Program-made: the position numbers and the translations under genes
The notes under the pieces: model-generated
What the model was told of the DNA's origin: nothing
The model's database searches: none
What the model saw: the letters and a program-made list of their open reading frames with translations, nothing else
In this document: positions 43,650 to 58,800 of the stretch, in pieces
How the letters are laid out: the number at the start of each line of letters is the position of its first letter
Position numbering within the stretch: position 1 is the stretch's first letter
Origin: Papilionanthe hookeriana x Papilionanthe teres
Taxonomy: Eukaryota; Streptophyta; Magnoliopsida; Asparagales; Orchidaceae
Length of the DNA: 64,000 bases
Assembly (NCBI GenBank): GCA_022702705.1
Contig: CM040428.1
Coordinates: forward strand, 92,376,287-92,440,286
Reading direction: 5' to 3'

Positions 43650-45532
43650 TGATGCGACTTTTTTATATGTAAGAATTTATAACCCCAGATTTATATATTT
43701 ATAATGATTTTATAAAGTCACAATTTCAAACGCAAGTATACGTATCGTATCAAGTAATACAGGGCTCTAATAGAGTCTCGTTTATCGATCCCATAAGGAA
43801 GCGAGGTTAAAAGGTCCTTAGTCAAATTCTAGTCTACTACTATCAGACTTTAGTTTGGAAGGTCGATATAAGTGGTTTTTCTAACAACTACTCCTAAATG
43901 CAGATGATTATATGTAAGGATAATAACTACTCCTAAATGCAAATATTACTTCTAAAGATAACCCTTTTTGGGGAAATTGGTTTGGTGAATTTTGAGATAA
44001 TGAAATCTACTTATTCTTATGTAATGAATTGGATAAAGTTTAGGAATGTGATGCATTAAATATTGTATGTGCCAAATAGGAGCAATCCTATTCTTTACCC
44101 TCAAAATAATACCCCCTCTTTTAAGCATGTAAAGAACATTGACATATCCTAAGTTTAAGTCACTAAATCTAAGGCTAGGCTGGGAGGATACCGGCTGTCA
44201 CTACGGAGGTCCCACTCACCCTTCACCTGAAGGCTAACCTTCGGGTTTAGTTACTAATCTTAGGACCAAATATGGGATCTCAGCCTGTCACCGTGAAACC
44301 TCCAATTTGACGCCCATCAAAAACATATTTCCCTATTTATTTGCACTCAATCCCCATGAACTACGAAATTCATTCACGGACATTGAATGTGGTTCCACTT
44401 TGTTGAGAATTACACCTCCCCTTTCGGGTCAATGCAATTACAACATATTTTAACACTACAACAGGCATTTATTGTTTTGTAAATGAAGTGCAAGTAAAAA
44501 CCATCACATTTATAATTAAAACATCTTTTAGCAAGCATCACAATATCCTAATCATGAATCCAACTCATTGCAAAAGAAAAGTAGAATGAAAATAATGACA
44601 TAATCTTCTTATGCCACAATTTCCAAAGAAGAAGAAAGAGTAAAAGAAAGACATCGCAAAGCACGAAGAAAACACAACAGAAAACTTCATTTCAAAGCAA
44701 AGCCACAAAATAAGTGTTTACAAAACCATAAGATGATGAAGAATACAGTACTTAGCTTTTTTCCCTTGAAAGAAAGATGAAAATCTCCCACACAAAGTCT
44801 CCCGTCGATCCATGCAATGCTAGAACATTCCCTTACATATTCTCTCAAAATCCCCTCTCCAATCTCTCCCAAAAAGGTAGAAATCTACATTTCTACTTCT
44901 ATTATAAGATCTCTAATCATTCTCTACAATTTTCTAACTTCTACTCCCACTCCCCTCTAATTGGCTTCAAATTCGTTTTAAAATAGTGTAGGGACAAATT
45001 TCCCAAGAGGTGCATGAAGAAACCTTCCAAAAAGCATCCAAATTCAATGTATTTGGCCAATAACCGCTCCTGGCGCCGCCTGCACCGCACATGGGCGCTG
45101 ACGGCCCCCAAAAATTGTGGTCGCGAGTTCTTGGCGCCGCCGGCACCCTATTCTTCACAGTTCCACCATTTTGCTCTGTTTGGCTCTGTTTTAGCTCTGA
45201 TTCGCCCTGTTTCAGTTGTGTTGCGTTCCTAACAGATAGCCCTAAAAAATAAGTACAAAAAAAATCTTTCTTTAAAGTGTAATCTCATTCAAAAATATGC
45301 AAGAAGTGTAAAAGAGATTAAGCATAGAAAGACTTATCGAAAGGTGTTAGGCCAAAATTTGCTTTCTTGCTCTTTTTTGCTCCAAATTGCACCGTTTTTG
45401 CTTTTTTTTCTCCAATCACCATTTCTTGTACCTAAAACCAAAAAAAATACAAAATGCCTTCCTTTAAAGTGTAATATCATAAAAAATGAGTAAAATTATA
45501 TAGCAAAAAGCGTATATATTTTAGGCGTGTCA
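43650..45532 (-). repeat. 5' LTR of the non-autonomous Athila-like element
   Basis: 1883 bases; plus-strand ends TGATGCGACT and AGGCGTGTCA. The GC-rich block is at about 45067-45150. It differs from the other LTR by scattered substitutions, mostly transitions. Confidence 0.92.
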
Positions 45533-45537
45533 TCTAT

Positions 45538-48500
45538 CGAGAAGAATGAACACATCACTTAGTGGCGAGGCTCGATTAAATAAACTACATAATATATGAC
45601 ATTCATTTTGGTCTACGAACCATTAATGTTGACTGACAATTTTCCATATCTATTATAAGAGATTAGATAGGTTTTATATTACATTGGTTCTTAAAGTTTT
45701 TTATAAGGGCAAGCCCCTATAATTAATTACATCGTAAATGACCGAAGTTACCAAAGAAAACTCTCAACATAGATTAGGAAATAATGCCTTCTTGAACTCA
45801 AAGATTTGGGATTTTTAAGGTCAAACAATAGGAAATTCAAATGGGATAGGTGTAAATTTGGAACAATTACTTTCATAATCAAAAGAAAGAAAGCTAGGAG
45901 ATGCCACAGAACCTAAGGAGAACCTCGGTGGCTTCTCAGACTCCCATATGGTTTGGCTTTAATTTAGATGTGATACAATTTAATATTTTATCCTGCCAAC
46001 TTTTATATTTAGGGGTTACATCTGTGTGATACCAATCATGTAGATAACCTAAAAGATAAAGGGATTTATGTCATACCGAATGATAACCTCAGAGTCCTAA
46101 GATGAGTTAGGGCTTATATTGCATAATGTGCAAAAGCCTAAAAGATAAAGTGAGGGTTTATGTCATGCTAGACAAACTACCTCAAAGATAATGTGAGATT
46201 TGTTTGCTCTCCGAAGATGTTCTTCTGCAAGTCTCATCTTGCTACCCGCGGTGTTTGCTCCAAGTTCTTTGTTGCAGCAGATTTAAGTTTAGAAGTCTCA
46301 AATTAAGGAGGTTGAGAGAAGTGTTGGGTTTAGAGTTCAAGTTTTGATGTATTTCTCAACTTTGATGTTAAATCCCTGATTTTTTTTATTGTCTTATTAA
46401 GGGGAAAATTTAAGTTGATTAGAGCAACACCAGTTAGGATCTCACGGTTCCCTCATCCCGGAACCATTATTTTCTTTAGATTCACATAGTCTAAATGAAT
46501 TTACCCAACCTAAATAAATGAATTTAATAAGTTCATCCAGGCTGAAGGAAATCTTGTTAGCAGCCATAGATTGCCTCATCTAAGGGATTCCCAATCATCC
46601 AAAGAGATGTATTAATTTACTTGTAATTCTCTTTGTTTTATTTTTATGTAATTAATTTTTAGAATTGTGTTATCTTGTTGTTGTTGTGAATTTCTTTTTT
46701 TGTTTTAGTATTGTTTTTGGTTTAGCATGTGAGGTGGCATAATTTGCATAAAAAGGAAGTTTCTGGAAAGTAAAGTGAAGTAAAGAATAGTAATGTAAAT
46801 GAACTATAAAAGCGTACCAGTCCTCTTCTGTCATTCTAGCTGAAATGTCAGTATTTGCGGTGCATATGCATAATCTTGCTGGGAATTAATATGTGTTGCA
46901 TGGAAGGAAAGCAGGAAAAATTGGTTTAAAGTGTGCATACTGAACCCTAGGACATAAATTAGAGGTTTTCTATTCATATGATGATCTTCTTGAGCAAAAC
47001 ATAATAGGTTCAGTTGTCCTGTAAGTTATCCAAAAGACCATAAAGTGTTCGGGGTATAACCCTAAACGACTTTTAAAATTCTTTGGAAGGTCTCGAATTC
47101 TTTTAAACTAATTATGTTACTAAATCATTCATACATCAAGTCATAACCCAGTTCTCAAAGAATATTAATGTTTTAATTATCCCATGAGCAGGGTAACTAT
47201 CACTTGATATTTTCTTTTATAATTTATGTGAGTGAAGACCCTAAGGATAAACTGAATTGTTAAAGAATTTAGCCAATCCATTTAATGTTAGGCTAGTAGT
47301 GTTTTAAAAATATTCTTAATCAATTATGTTTTCTCTTCTAAACCTCATTAATCAAAATTTTGAATTATGGGTAAATTTTTAATTATAGGAATGTTAAATT
47401 AAATGTCAGTTAATATTTATCCATGATTGTTTTATCATCAATCCATTAGCTAGGGGACTCAAATTAGTGTATTTTTATCTTCCAAAATCAAACCCCTCAC
47501 CTTAGAATCATTTGATTTAATTTACTTTCAAAGTCTTGATAATTAGGAGAAATTACAATTATGTCCTTGTCATGAAAAAAGAAGTGAGATTGGTTTCTAC
47601 CACTTAAACCATTATGTTTCAATCATCTAACAAAGTTAATTAAAAATCTTTTATTACCCATTTAACCCTTAATTAAGCCTAAATATTAATTTAAAGCTTA
47701 AATTCCATAATTACCATTTTTCCCCTTTAAGGCCTATCACTTCATAATTCATTAAATTCAACTCAAATGACTTTGAAACTTTAGGATACCCCACTCATAG
47801 ATCAATTAAAATATCAGAGGAGAAAATGTGACTTTTCTAATTTTTATGTTATTTTTATAATTATTTTAACAAAAAATAGGTATTTTCAATGTTAATTCAT
47901 TAACATAAACAAAAAAAATCATCTATCCTTAGTAAAATTATAGGAGGTTCATCTTGGTGAGAAGACCACATAGTCCAATCTTCTTGACTTTTGGAATTTC
48001 ATTTTAAATATTATATTTATTTGTTTCTTCTGAGTATAAATTAAATATAAAATATTTTTTAAGTGAAAATTTAGGAGTTTATATTTTTCATAAATCTCTC
48101 TGAGTTCAGAAAACCTAGTGAAGCAAATTTCAATTTTTTATTATGTGTATTTTAATTATTGTAATTATTCAAGTGCAAAATTAGGTAAAATTCATTTTTA
48201 GCCCTTTAAAAATTCATAACTTCACCTAGAAAATTAGGAATAATATTTAAATTTTTTCTAAGTGATCAGGGAACCAAATGTAACATTTTGGTGCATTTTT
48301 ATATTTTTGTGGTTTTAAGGTTTTTCTTAATTATTTTTAAATATTTAAATATTAAAAAATAGTTTAAAAATGAAATATTTATTTTAACTCCAATTTTGTT
48401 TTCTTAAGTACCTCTGGTCACTAGGAACTCTCAAAATAGATTTTATGATTTTCTTAATTATATTTTAATTATTATAATTATTTTAATGCGAAAAATACTA

Positions 48501-51500
48501 TTTTACTTAGAAAATCTATTTTTGTGATTAAATCAATTCTAATTGACATCAAATTTTATAAGGGATTAACATGATTATTATTTACAGTTTGGAATTGGTT
48601 TTTGTGATTTTTCTATTTATATTTGGTTTATTTTATTATTTTTAAGGGTTTTATGAGTTAATTACAATTAGTGCCACTATTAATAGTTAAATCCATTTTA
48701 TACTTTTTCTAGGGTCCTCTAACAACTATGAACCTACCAAAATAAGTTATGTATTTTTCTAATTTACATTTAATTATTATAATTTTTTTAAACAAAATAG
48801 AGAGGTTTAACTTGAAAATTAGGGATCATTGGTTACAGATGCCCTTTGACCTTAGAAAAATCAAAGATAATCCCTAATAACATGAGCAATCAACCTCCAA
48901 AGTTTCAAGACATGGTGATTAATATTTACTTAATTTGAATTAATATAGTCTAAAGAGTATTTAATGAATTAGAAATAAAATATAAGTCAAAAAATTTTAA
49001 TTTTTATTCCACATTCTTCTCCTTTGTTAACTGAGCTACAAGGTATTTTTCTTTTATTTTTATGAATATTCTAAACCTAGTTATGCATTTTAAAAGGTTT
49101 TCCAATTTAAATAAATCCAAAAAATCCATATTATCCTACTTAGGCAACACGCTGCCACCTCAACCTAGGCAGCTCCAAAACTCTGCGTGGCTCTCCTCTA
49201 TTTGACGCCGCCATCTAACTAAGTGGTCACGCATCCTGTGGTTCATGCATCCTTTGCTCGTCTAACGTGATCATGTTCATCCATCAGTTACACACGTGAT
49301 CCAATGGTTTCTGGTCATCACCCACTTGACGTAATCTGTTAATTATTTGCACTAAACCCCTAAGATCTTTGCCTAGACTCAATCAAATCACTTTGGATTT
49401 GTTCCTACACCTTCATCAAGTCTAGACTAACATATCCATACACTTTATCATGCATGAAATTAAACTTTTCTTTGCAAAGACCAAACCAAGCTCATTTTGG
49501 GGAGAAAAATTCAATACCTTTACCTGAGAGGTGTGGCCTCAATTAGGTGCTTGCACAAGCTTCAGAGGACTCTGATGAACCTCCTGGAAGTGTTGCTGGG
49601 CTCTGATGAATTGCCTAGGTATGAATTCAATCTGACCAACTTGGAAGCCTTGGTCTTGAGCTATGCTAAGGCAGTTGTAGGATGAGGCATTCTTTGGAAT
49701 CTTCCTCGTATGGTCAGGGGATGGTGAGGAGTAACTCAATTTAGGGTTTCATAGGGTATGCTGGAGTCACATAATATGTCCTGGTTTCAACTGAGATTTG
49801 AATAGATAAATTGGCCTTGGATAGTGGCTATGGGTGGTTGGGGGCAGTGGGACTGTACTTAGGGAGGTTCAGGGAAGCTCTGGCAAAATTTTGGCAGAGC
49901 TTTACCAAGGATTGTGCACTCTTAATTTTGGTTGTGAAGTGGCCAATTTATAGCCATAGCCAATGGGTGGAGCCAGGCTGCCATTAACTAGTCTCAGTAA
50001 GCTTTGCGTGATAGTTGAACGATGCACACATCTAATGGAAGCTTGCCATAGTGGATGGTCCCAATTTGGAGTTTAAAGCTCAGGGGAGGGTTTCAATTTC
50101 AAGCTTTCAGGAAACTAGGCCAGCCAACCTAGGTTGAGCTGGTGACTAGGGTGCTTATGGAGCTCAATGAGACTTAAGGTGATTAACATCAAGGCTTGAC
50201 GGTTGAGGGTAAGGATCTCCTTTGGTTTAGCCAAAATTGGAAGGGATCCCCTTAATTGGGGACCCTTGGTTAATGTCTCAACTAGGTTGGGATAGGTGGG
50301 TTTGGCCTGCTCCATAGAGTTCAAATTCTGACAATTGTGGACTCTATTTGGTCAATTTGGATAGGTTTGGTCAATTTCATGGTTTGGGTTCAAAATTGGG
50401 ACTTTGGGTCAAACATGGGTTTAGGCTAGGTTTACACTAGGATATGGGTCAATTGATTAATCAATTTGGTGTCGATGATTTTCATGAAGAGTTATGAGAA
50501 GAAAATGGGTGATTTTGAATTATTTTAGAGGGTTAATTTGGGTGAATTTAGCTCATGCCCAACTTTGGGACTTTTGGGCTAGACTTGTGTTTAACTTAGG
50601 CTACCATTTGGATTAGGCTCAATTAAGGGTTCAAGTTGGTTCAAGGGATTGTGGTTAAGAGTTTTGAATATAATTCGGTGAAAATTTTGAGGTTATGGAG
50701 TTCAATTTGGTGAGACTTGGGATTTAAAGTAAAATTGGGGGTTTTGGATTGGGCTTGGAATTTGGTTTTGAAATTAGCTTAATTTGGCTTGGAATTTGTT
50801 TTGATTGGGATTCAACATGATTATTTGTGATTTGGAATTGAAATTGAAGGAGATTGAAGTCAATTTGATGGAAATTTGGGGTTATTTGGGGATTTAGGGC
50901 CTTTAGGGGCAATTTGGGAATTTTAGTCATAATTGCTCAATTTGGTCAAATTGGGCTCAGTGGAGTGGTTTGAATTACCTTTTGGAACATTTGGAGTTTT
51001 TTTGAAGATTTTGGGAAATTTTGGAATTAGAAGAGCATTTTGGTAATTTTGGTGGTTTTAGGGGGTATTTTGGGGATTTTGGGTATCTTGGTGGATTTTG
51101 GTCAATCTGAATGTTGGAAAATATTTTGAAATGATTTTTGAAGAAAATTTGAGAGTTTAGGAAATATTGGAAATTTTGGGAAAATTTAGGGTTTAGGGAT
51201 ATTTTAGTAATTTTGGGAGAAGCTCGGAGATGTCAATCATGATATGAACTTAATTGAGTCATAGACCAAGGAAAAGTCCCATTTTGGATCCTCCATGTGT
51301 TGGTCTTAGCCAATCCCTAGCCTAGGGTTAAGAGCTTGGGGAACCACCTACTTGAGTTTCCAAATGTGTAGGGAACCAAGGTTAGGCATATTTGGTTTAG
51401 GATTTTGGGTTAAGAGTGAAAGTGTGCGGGCCAAGTGTGTGTGTGTGTGCAAGCTTGACCCGGACCAGACCCAACAGGGTTAGTCCTAAGGCTTGACCAT

Positions 51501-51724
51501 TTTGTAGGGGACTCCTCTTGAGTTTCATTGTTCTTGGCTTCATCTTACTAAGCGCTAGAGGTTGGTAGTAAGCATATGAAACTCCAAGTAAAGCAAAGAG
51601 GCATTTTGAATTTCTATGGGGGAGGGTTCCATCACTAGTCCTCTAAAGTAGTCACCAAGAAATCCAATGGCTAGATCTTAGGCTCCTAATGAAATACTAG
51701 ACATCAACAAAAGTGATGTTAACA
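45538..51724 (-). repeat. Third Tat LTR, main part (continues 38058-38250)
   Basis: Matches the LTRs at 9479-15634 and 52835-60304. Conserved points are hairpin A (45701-45722), the double unit at 46050-46200, AAAGCGTACC near 46818 (compare 54357), the CpG-rich block near 49150-49330 and the minus-strand start TGTTAACATCAC at 51724. The five bases to the right are AACAC; the matching duplicate is expected outside the window. It is flanked on the right by older sequence, without a polypurine tract. Minor minus-strand frames (49539, 50115, 50724) are low-complexity and not called. Confidence 0.75.
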
Positions 51725-52834
51725 AACACCTAAACTTACCAGGTGTAAGTTTGCTGTAAGTGCATGTGTTAAGTAGTAATGCGGTTAAAGAGTACCACAG
51801 TTAGATTCCACAGTGTAAGTATGAAGAATTTTCCTAGAGAGTCAATCTACAATTTGTTAAACTTCTAAACTTAGTTTAGCATGACCATAACTGAAGATGG
51901 TTTCCCAAAATTCTACTTAAAAGTAAAAATAAAATATAAAGTGTTTGGAAATGATGAAAAATAGCAATAGATAAATCTTACTATTCTTCAAGGTATGTGA
52001 GGGTCACGCCCCTGTGATTTTGTTAATGTGGAGATTTCTAATTTTACTCGACTTTAACCTATGTGATTGTTGTCAAGAAGGACATAAAGTCTTCTTTATG
52101 CCTATGTGTCGGTCGAAAGAAGGCTAAAATCGATGAAGTTCAGGCTTACTCAATCCTGATGACATTTTGTGGATTTGTTTTGATCCCCTTATGTTGTGAA
52201 ACCTAGATAAAATATGGCTATTGTTATCTGATTATGTTGTTAAACATTTTGTTCCTCTGTGCAATGGGTCGGAGTCATAGATCACTAAACATTTTAACAT
52301 CATGATTGATCAAATCAGGAGTAAATGAAAATCTATGGTAAACACAACAACAAAAAGCTCTAATTCCTAAATAAAAATGATACTGGGAATGAAATCATTT
52401 AAGAAAAACACAATCCATAAAATTCAGAAGTATGAAAGAAAGTATAGCTGCACATGACAAAAAGATCACCAAAAATCATCTCATCAAAACCATTGCTGCA
52501 AGAAAAACTGAAAAGACAACACTTTCAAATTGATTTATTCCCTCTTTGATAGTAGTCAACTCCACTCTCTTATAATAATATCTCAAAAATTACAAGGAAA
52601 TACAAAGAGAAAAATGTTAAAACACACTCAACTTTGGTGCCCAAGATGCCTTCTCTCATCCCAAAGACAAGAAGAGGCAAGTATCCCCCTTTCTTTTGAC
52701 AAAAGCATATTTTTATAGTTAGGTTTTCATTTAGGATTCAAAATAGGCATCCAAGCTCTCTAAATCTGTCAATATATCCCAAATCATTAAAAAACCTTTT
52801 AAAATATGAGTCCTAGAAGTCCAACGGCTTGGTT
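51725..52834 (-). repeat. Ancient Athila-like LTR fragment, left part
   Basis: Layout resembles the U5-R part of the Athila-like LTRs: AAGTGCATGTGTTAAGTAGTAAT here against AAGTATACGTATCGTATCAAGTAATA near 38334. A purine-rich leader-like part follows near 52430-52690. It is interrupted by the solo Tat LTR at 52835 and continues at 60305. Inferred, moderate support. Confidence 0.4.
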
Positions 52835-55800
52835 TGTCGGCATATTTTTTTGGTTGTGTGTTGTATTTTGAAAAGGAGGTCGCCTACAGAAGTTGTCGGC
52901 GAATTTTTAATTTAATTTAAATAAATAATTTGAAAAGTAGTATTTGATTTTTGAAAATAGTTTTAAGTTTTAAAATTTTAAGATATGAAAAATCAAACCG
53001 ATCTCACATCCCAAATAGTTTATATAAACGAGCACCACACCACAAACCGTGTATCTATCCCGAAGAACAGACACACTGCTTGATGATGGGGCTCAATTAA
53101 ATAAACTAGAAGATTTGTGATATTCGTTTGGTCTGCAAACCAATTTTATAAGCCGACAAGTTCCCCTGCTTAATACAAATGAATTAAGCATGTTTCATAT
53201 TACCTGGGTTCTTAAAGTTCCCTATAAGGGCAAGCCCCTATAGTTAATTACATCTTAAATGACGGGAATCATTTAAGAAAACTCTCGATAATGATTAGTG
53301 TTTTTGCTCTCAAGAATTTCAAAGTTTAGGGTTTTCAAAGGATTGAATTTTTGAATTTCAAAAGGGGATGGATCAAATTTGGAACAGTTATTTTCAGGGG
53401 TCCAAAGGAAGAGAAGTAGGAGAAGCTGAGGATCCAAGAAGAAATCTTGGCAACTTCCCAAACTATCATATTGTTTTGCTTCAATTTGGGAGTTTATTTA
53501 ATGTTGCAATCTTGCCAATTTTTAATTTATTAGGACTTATATTAGTATGACATAATCATACAAATAGCCTCGAAGATATGAGGGTTTCTGTCGTACCGAA
53601 CGACTACCTCGGAGTCCTAAGACCGGTTAGGGCTTAATTTGCATAACATGATTATGCAGATGCCTAACAAAAAGTTGAGGATTTATGTTGCACTAGGCAA
53701 ACTACCTCGAAATCCTACGGTTTGGTTGTTTAATTCTAGGAATGTTTAGCTGATGTAGAGTTGTTTTACTGACGAAAATGGTCATGCTGCCCACCGTGCT
53801 CCAAGATCCTTGTTGTTGCAGAGGTTTAGTTTTAGAAGTCTTAAATCAAGAGATGAGAGAAGTGTTTTGGTTTAGAGAGAATCTTAAAATCCAAGTGTTT
53901 TTTTTAATATTTTAATTAAACAAATCTTAAAGTTGATTAAACAGAACCGATTAAGATCCCACGGTTCCGTCATCCCGACACCATTATTTTCATCGAATTC
54001 ACTTAGTCCAGATGAATTTGCTAAACTCAACTGAATGAGTTCCACACTTTCAATTAGACCTTGGGAAATCTCGTTAGCAACACATGGGTTACATCATCTA
54101 AGGTATTCCCGATCATTCAAAGAGACGTTTTAATTTAGTTGTGATTGTAGTTTTGTTGTTCTGTTTGTGATTAAATTTTGAGTTATTTTATATTTTAAAA
54201 TGTTGTGGCGGTGAATTTTATCTTGCAATGATTTTTAATTTAGTTTTGGTTTCAGTTTAGGGACTATCCTAAAGGTTTTGGTTTTCATGCAACAGTTTTG
54301 TTTATCATGCAAGAAAAAGTAAAGTACAGTGCATGTAAGTAAATTGCAATAAAATAAAAGCGTACCTGGAGGATTTTCCCATCATCCCAAGCTGCACTTA
54401 AAACACATTTTAAACCATTTAAATATTTTTGCAAGAAATACCTAGGTAAAGCTAAGGGAAAGGGTTTTGGTTGTCTACCAAGTTCCTAATCCTATAACTA
54501 GTCATCTCCTATGACGTCTAGGTTCTTGGTTTAGTTTAAGGATGATTTTCTTCATCAAAGAACAATTAAGTTCAATTGTTCTTATAAATATCCCATCATA
54601 TTAAGGAAGTGCTTAAGACGAGTCTTAAACATCTTTTCAATACTTCTGGAATTGTCTTAAGTCCAAGTGAATTTAATTATACAGGTGAATTAATCATTCA
54701 GAGTTTTAGTTAAGTTTTTGTTCTCTTGCTTAGTGAACTACGACATTTGAATATCCTATAAGTGAAGGAACATTTCACTTAATACTCCATTTAGGAGTTA
54801 TAAAAATAAAAGCTCTTAAGGGCAAATTGATATTTTAATGATTAATGACTTAATTTAATTTGATTATAAAAAGTTAGTTAATGATTTTAAGTTTGGAATA
54901 GTGTTCAAGTTATTTTAGATTTAATTTAGACTCTTTATATCTTAAGTGATGTTATATTTTAGATTTGTCTTTTGTATTTTAAATTTATTTTAAAGGTGTT
55001 AAGATTTTCGTCATGTGTTTTGGTTTAGCTCTTAATAATTTCATTTAGATTTGTCGTTAAGTGATGTTGATTTAATTTACTTAAATTTAATTTTAATTTA
55101 ATTTTGACTTAATTTAATTTAATTTGATTTAATTTAATTTAATTTCATTTAATTTAATTTAATTTGATTTAATTTAATTTAATTTACTTTACTTTAATTT
55201 AATTTAATTTAATTTTTATTTTAATGTAATTTAATTTAATTTAATTTCAATTTAATTTAATTTAATTTAATTTTTAATCTAATGTTTTAGATATGATTTA
55301 ATTTAATTGTTAAAGTGTTAATTTAATTTAAATTTTTATTTAATTTAATTTAGTTTAAATTTAATTTAATTAAATAGTTAAGTCTTTTAGCATTTTAAAT
55401 TTTAAATTGGGTTATCATTTAAATTGGGAATTAAATATTATTGCAGTGATTAATTTAGGGATTTTTAAATTAAAGAATAAATATCTTCTTAATAATATCC
55501 ACTATTTTTAATAATTCAAATTTCCAATACTCTTCCAAAATTTTAATTAATTAATTAATTAAAGTTTATTTTAATTATTCTTGAAATGATTAGTAGGTTT
55601 CTACCCTTCAATTATTTAAATTTCAATCATCCAAAATTAGTTTAGGATCAAATATTTCACCCTCCCCTTTTGATTAAACCTAAAATCTTAATTAAGGGTT
55701 AAAATTTTAATTACCATTTTGCCCTTCAAGCTTAATAATTCTATAACTCACTAAATTGCGTTCAAATGAATTTGAAATTTTTATGTGACTTCACTCACAT

Positions 55801-58800
55801 GTAAATTAAGACATTGGAGGAGAAAATGTGATTTTTATGTATTTAATTTATTTACATAATTATTTTTAGTGGAAAATAGGAATTTTCAAGGAAAATTTAA
55901 TAACGTGACCAAGGAAATGTTTCTATCCTTAAGAAAATTATGGGATGTTCCTAATGACCAGAGGACCATTTGGGATAATTTTGGTGATTTTTTTAATTAT
56001 ATTTTATTTATTATAATTATTTTGAATTTTGGAGTGTTAATTAATTTAAAAAATAAAATAAAAGTTGAAAAATGGATTTTATATTTTTCAAAAATCTCCC
56101 TAACCTCAAGAAAACCAGAGAACCAAATTTTATATTTTTCCGATTTTTCTTTGATTTATTAGAATTATTTTAGTGGAAATGTTAAAGAAAATCATTTTTT
56201 AATTCAAAAATTGTTTTAGGCATTTAAAATTCAATATCTTACCCTAGAGGCTTAGGAAAAATATTTAGTTTGTTTCTAAATAATCAAAATTCAAAATGTG
56301 ACATTTTGGTGATTTTTAATATTTTTATGATTTTTATTATTTTTTAATTATTAAAAATATTAAAATAATGATAAAAATCAACTTTTTTAGAAAATTACAA
56401 TTTTAATTTTCCTAAATTTCTCTGATATCATAAAAGCTCCAAAACCTTTTTTGTGAATTTTTGAAAAGTATTTTGTGAGTTATGAATTTTTAAAGTTTAA
56501 TTTTGGTTATGTGACTTAATTAATCCATTTAATGGGGTTAAACATTTCCAATTGATTTCAAATTTTTATGTGATATTCCTCTGATCCTAAAGATTAGTGG
56601 ATAATTATTTTCAAGTTAATTTGATGTGTAGTTAACTCTAATTAATTAAAGTTCAATTTTGGGTGTTTAGGCCAATTAGGGTTGTTCCATGTGAATTAAC
56701 TCAAAACCTATTTTTCCTAGGTTCCTCCGGTCATAAGAAACATCACCAAATTTTCCTAGAATTTATTTCTCAACATACTAATTATTGGAATTAAAATACT
56801 CAAAATAGTAACATGAACTTGGAAAATCAATAACTTCTCATAGGGATGGCCTCTGACCTTAAAAAAGTCAGGGAATGTTCCCAAGATCAGGGGCTTCAAA
56901 AGCCCTATGGTCTCATGCTATGGTGAATTGCCTACATGCATGGAGAATTAAAATAGTGTGGGGAGTAAATAATTAACTAAAAATAAAATACTCAATGAAA
57001 TGACTTGATTTCTTTTCCACATTATTCTCCTCTGTTCACTGAGTAAGAGAGTATTTTTATTTTATTTTTATGATTTTTCTACACAAAGTTATGAATTTTC
57101 AAAGTTTATGATATTTAATAAATACATTAAATACCCTATTTATCTACTTATCCATTCGGGGCCAGCGAAACATCGGCAGCTCCGAACACCACGCGTCGGC
57201 ATTTGATTCGTCACCGCCGTCTGACTCAGCGCCACGCGGCGCACTGTTCATGCTCCATCTCCCGGTCCGACTCAATCTGGGCCATCCATTTGCGCATGTA
57301 TTGAATGGACGGCATCCGCTCATCGTCCCCAATCGACCTCACCCGAGAGCTGTCCACACTAAAACCTTAATATCTCACTCGATTCTCAATGGATTTTTGT
57401 GTTCTTATGCTTCATGGATTCATCTTAAAGAGACAAACACATCTATACGGTAATCATGCATTGAAATTAAGGCAATAGGAATGGAGAATTCATGGAATCT
57501 CGGGAGGAGGAGAGAGCTCATACCTTTGCTCGCGAGAAGTGTGGCTTCAATCCGAGAGTTGTGACACCTTTGATTGAGTCCAAGTAAGCTCCGAGATGAA
57601 GTCTCCGGCCCTAGGGAATCGTCTGCAGACTTGACTCGACCGGACCCGATTCCAAAGCTTGGAGGCTAGAGCAAATGGGTGGCCAGGAGAGGAGGCTTCC
57701 ACTGGGGAACTCCTGTTGATCTTGTGCAGGTGTGGGTGAGTTTAATTTGAGTTTGGTGGAGAAATGGAAAGTGTCCTGGTTTTGGGTGGAATTTTGGCTG
57801 AGAAATTGAGCTTTGTGGATGGGGATTAGGGCAAATTATCACTGGGGATTAATTGCTCTAAGTGTGGAGGATGGTCCGGAACAATTTTGGCGCAGTTTCG
57901 TATGGTTTGGTGCAACTCTTTTCTTGGCCGAGAGGGGTGGGGTTTAAATAGGAGTGGGCTGGAGGGCCTCCCGGTGGGAGTTAATGGTCGGGATCGGCGG
58001 CTCCGGCAAGGGAAGAACGAGCTCCAATGGCCATCGGGGCATGGGGCGGCTCAAGAAGAGAGAATTTCAATGTTGGGCTCCTCCCGAGGTTTCGGCCATG
58101 GGGTTTTCCGGCGGACTGTGGTGGCTTGCGCGCCAGGGTCAGGTCACCATCTTGACCAGTGAGGGCAGGGCTTGGAATGGTGAAGTCAATTGGAGTTGGC
58201 CATGTGTAAAGAGGGTGAATTGAAATGGAATGGGTGAAGGCTATTTTTGGGTCCAAATGGGTCAACCCATGGATTTGGGCTAGGTTCACCATCCAAGGCT
58301 GGCTTGGACTGAAGATAAAGCTATTTGGCTCAGCTTAATTAGTGGGGAGAAGTCACCATCCAAGTACAATTAAGCTTAAGCATGGTTTAGGGGAATCATG
58401 GGAGTGGTTAATCACTCTTAAGAGAATCATTAAAGGGTCCCCTCTTCTTACCATTTTGAGTATGGTGAAGTGTCCAAGGCTTTCATGGCTCCCATGTGGC
58501 TCATGTATGGCTTTATGGCTCCATTTGGCTTGGGAAAAGTCAAGTCAACTTTCATGGAAAAGGGTTTATGGAATTTTGAAAATTTTGGGGTTATTTGATG
58601 GGTTTTGGCATAATACCATTTTTAGTTTGATTTTCATGATGGGTTTTGCACTTAGGGAATGATATTAATTAAGTTGGGATGAGATGAGATTGTAATATAG
58701 GCTTTAGGATGGGTTTGGGCTTTTAAAATTTGGTAAAGGTGGGCTTTTAAAATGGCTTAAGGGAATGGGCTTTTATGTTTCAAAATGGGATTTTAGATGA

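Larger units (their letters stand above)
38251..45532 (-). mobile_element. Non-autonomous Athila-like element (7.3 kb), pol deleted
   Basis: LTRs at 38251-40125 and 43650-45532 are nearly collinear and share TG...CA ends. The duplication TCTAT flanks the element (38246-38250, 45533-45537). The minus orientation is set by the primer-binding site beside the right LTR. The internal 3.5 kb holds only remnants of gag (start and C-terminal linker) and the post-pol region; the gag core, protease, reverse transcriptase, RNase H and integrase are all absent. It must have moved with proteins from a relative. Confidence 0.9.

Noticed and set aside
57887..58292. Overlapping frames on both strands in the solo LTR
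   Set aside because: GC-rich stretch with frames on both strands at once, no domain, and absent from the other complete LTR copy.
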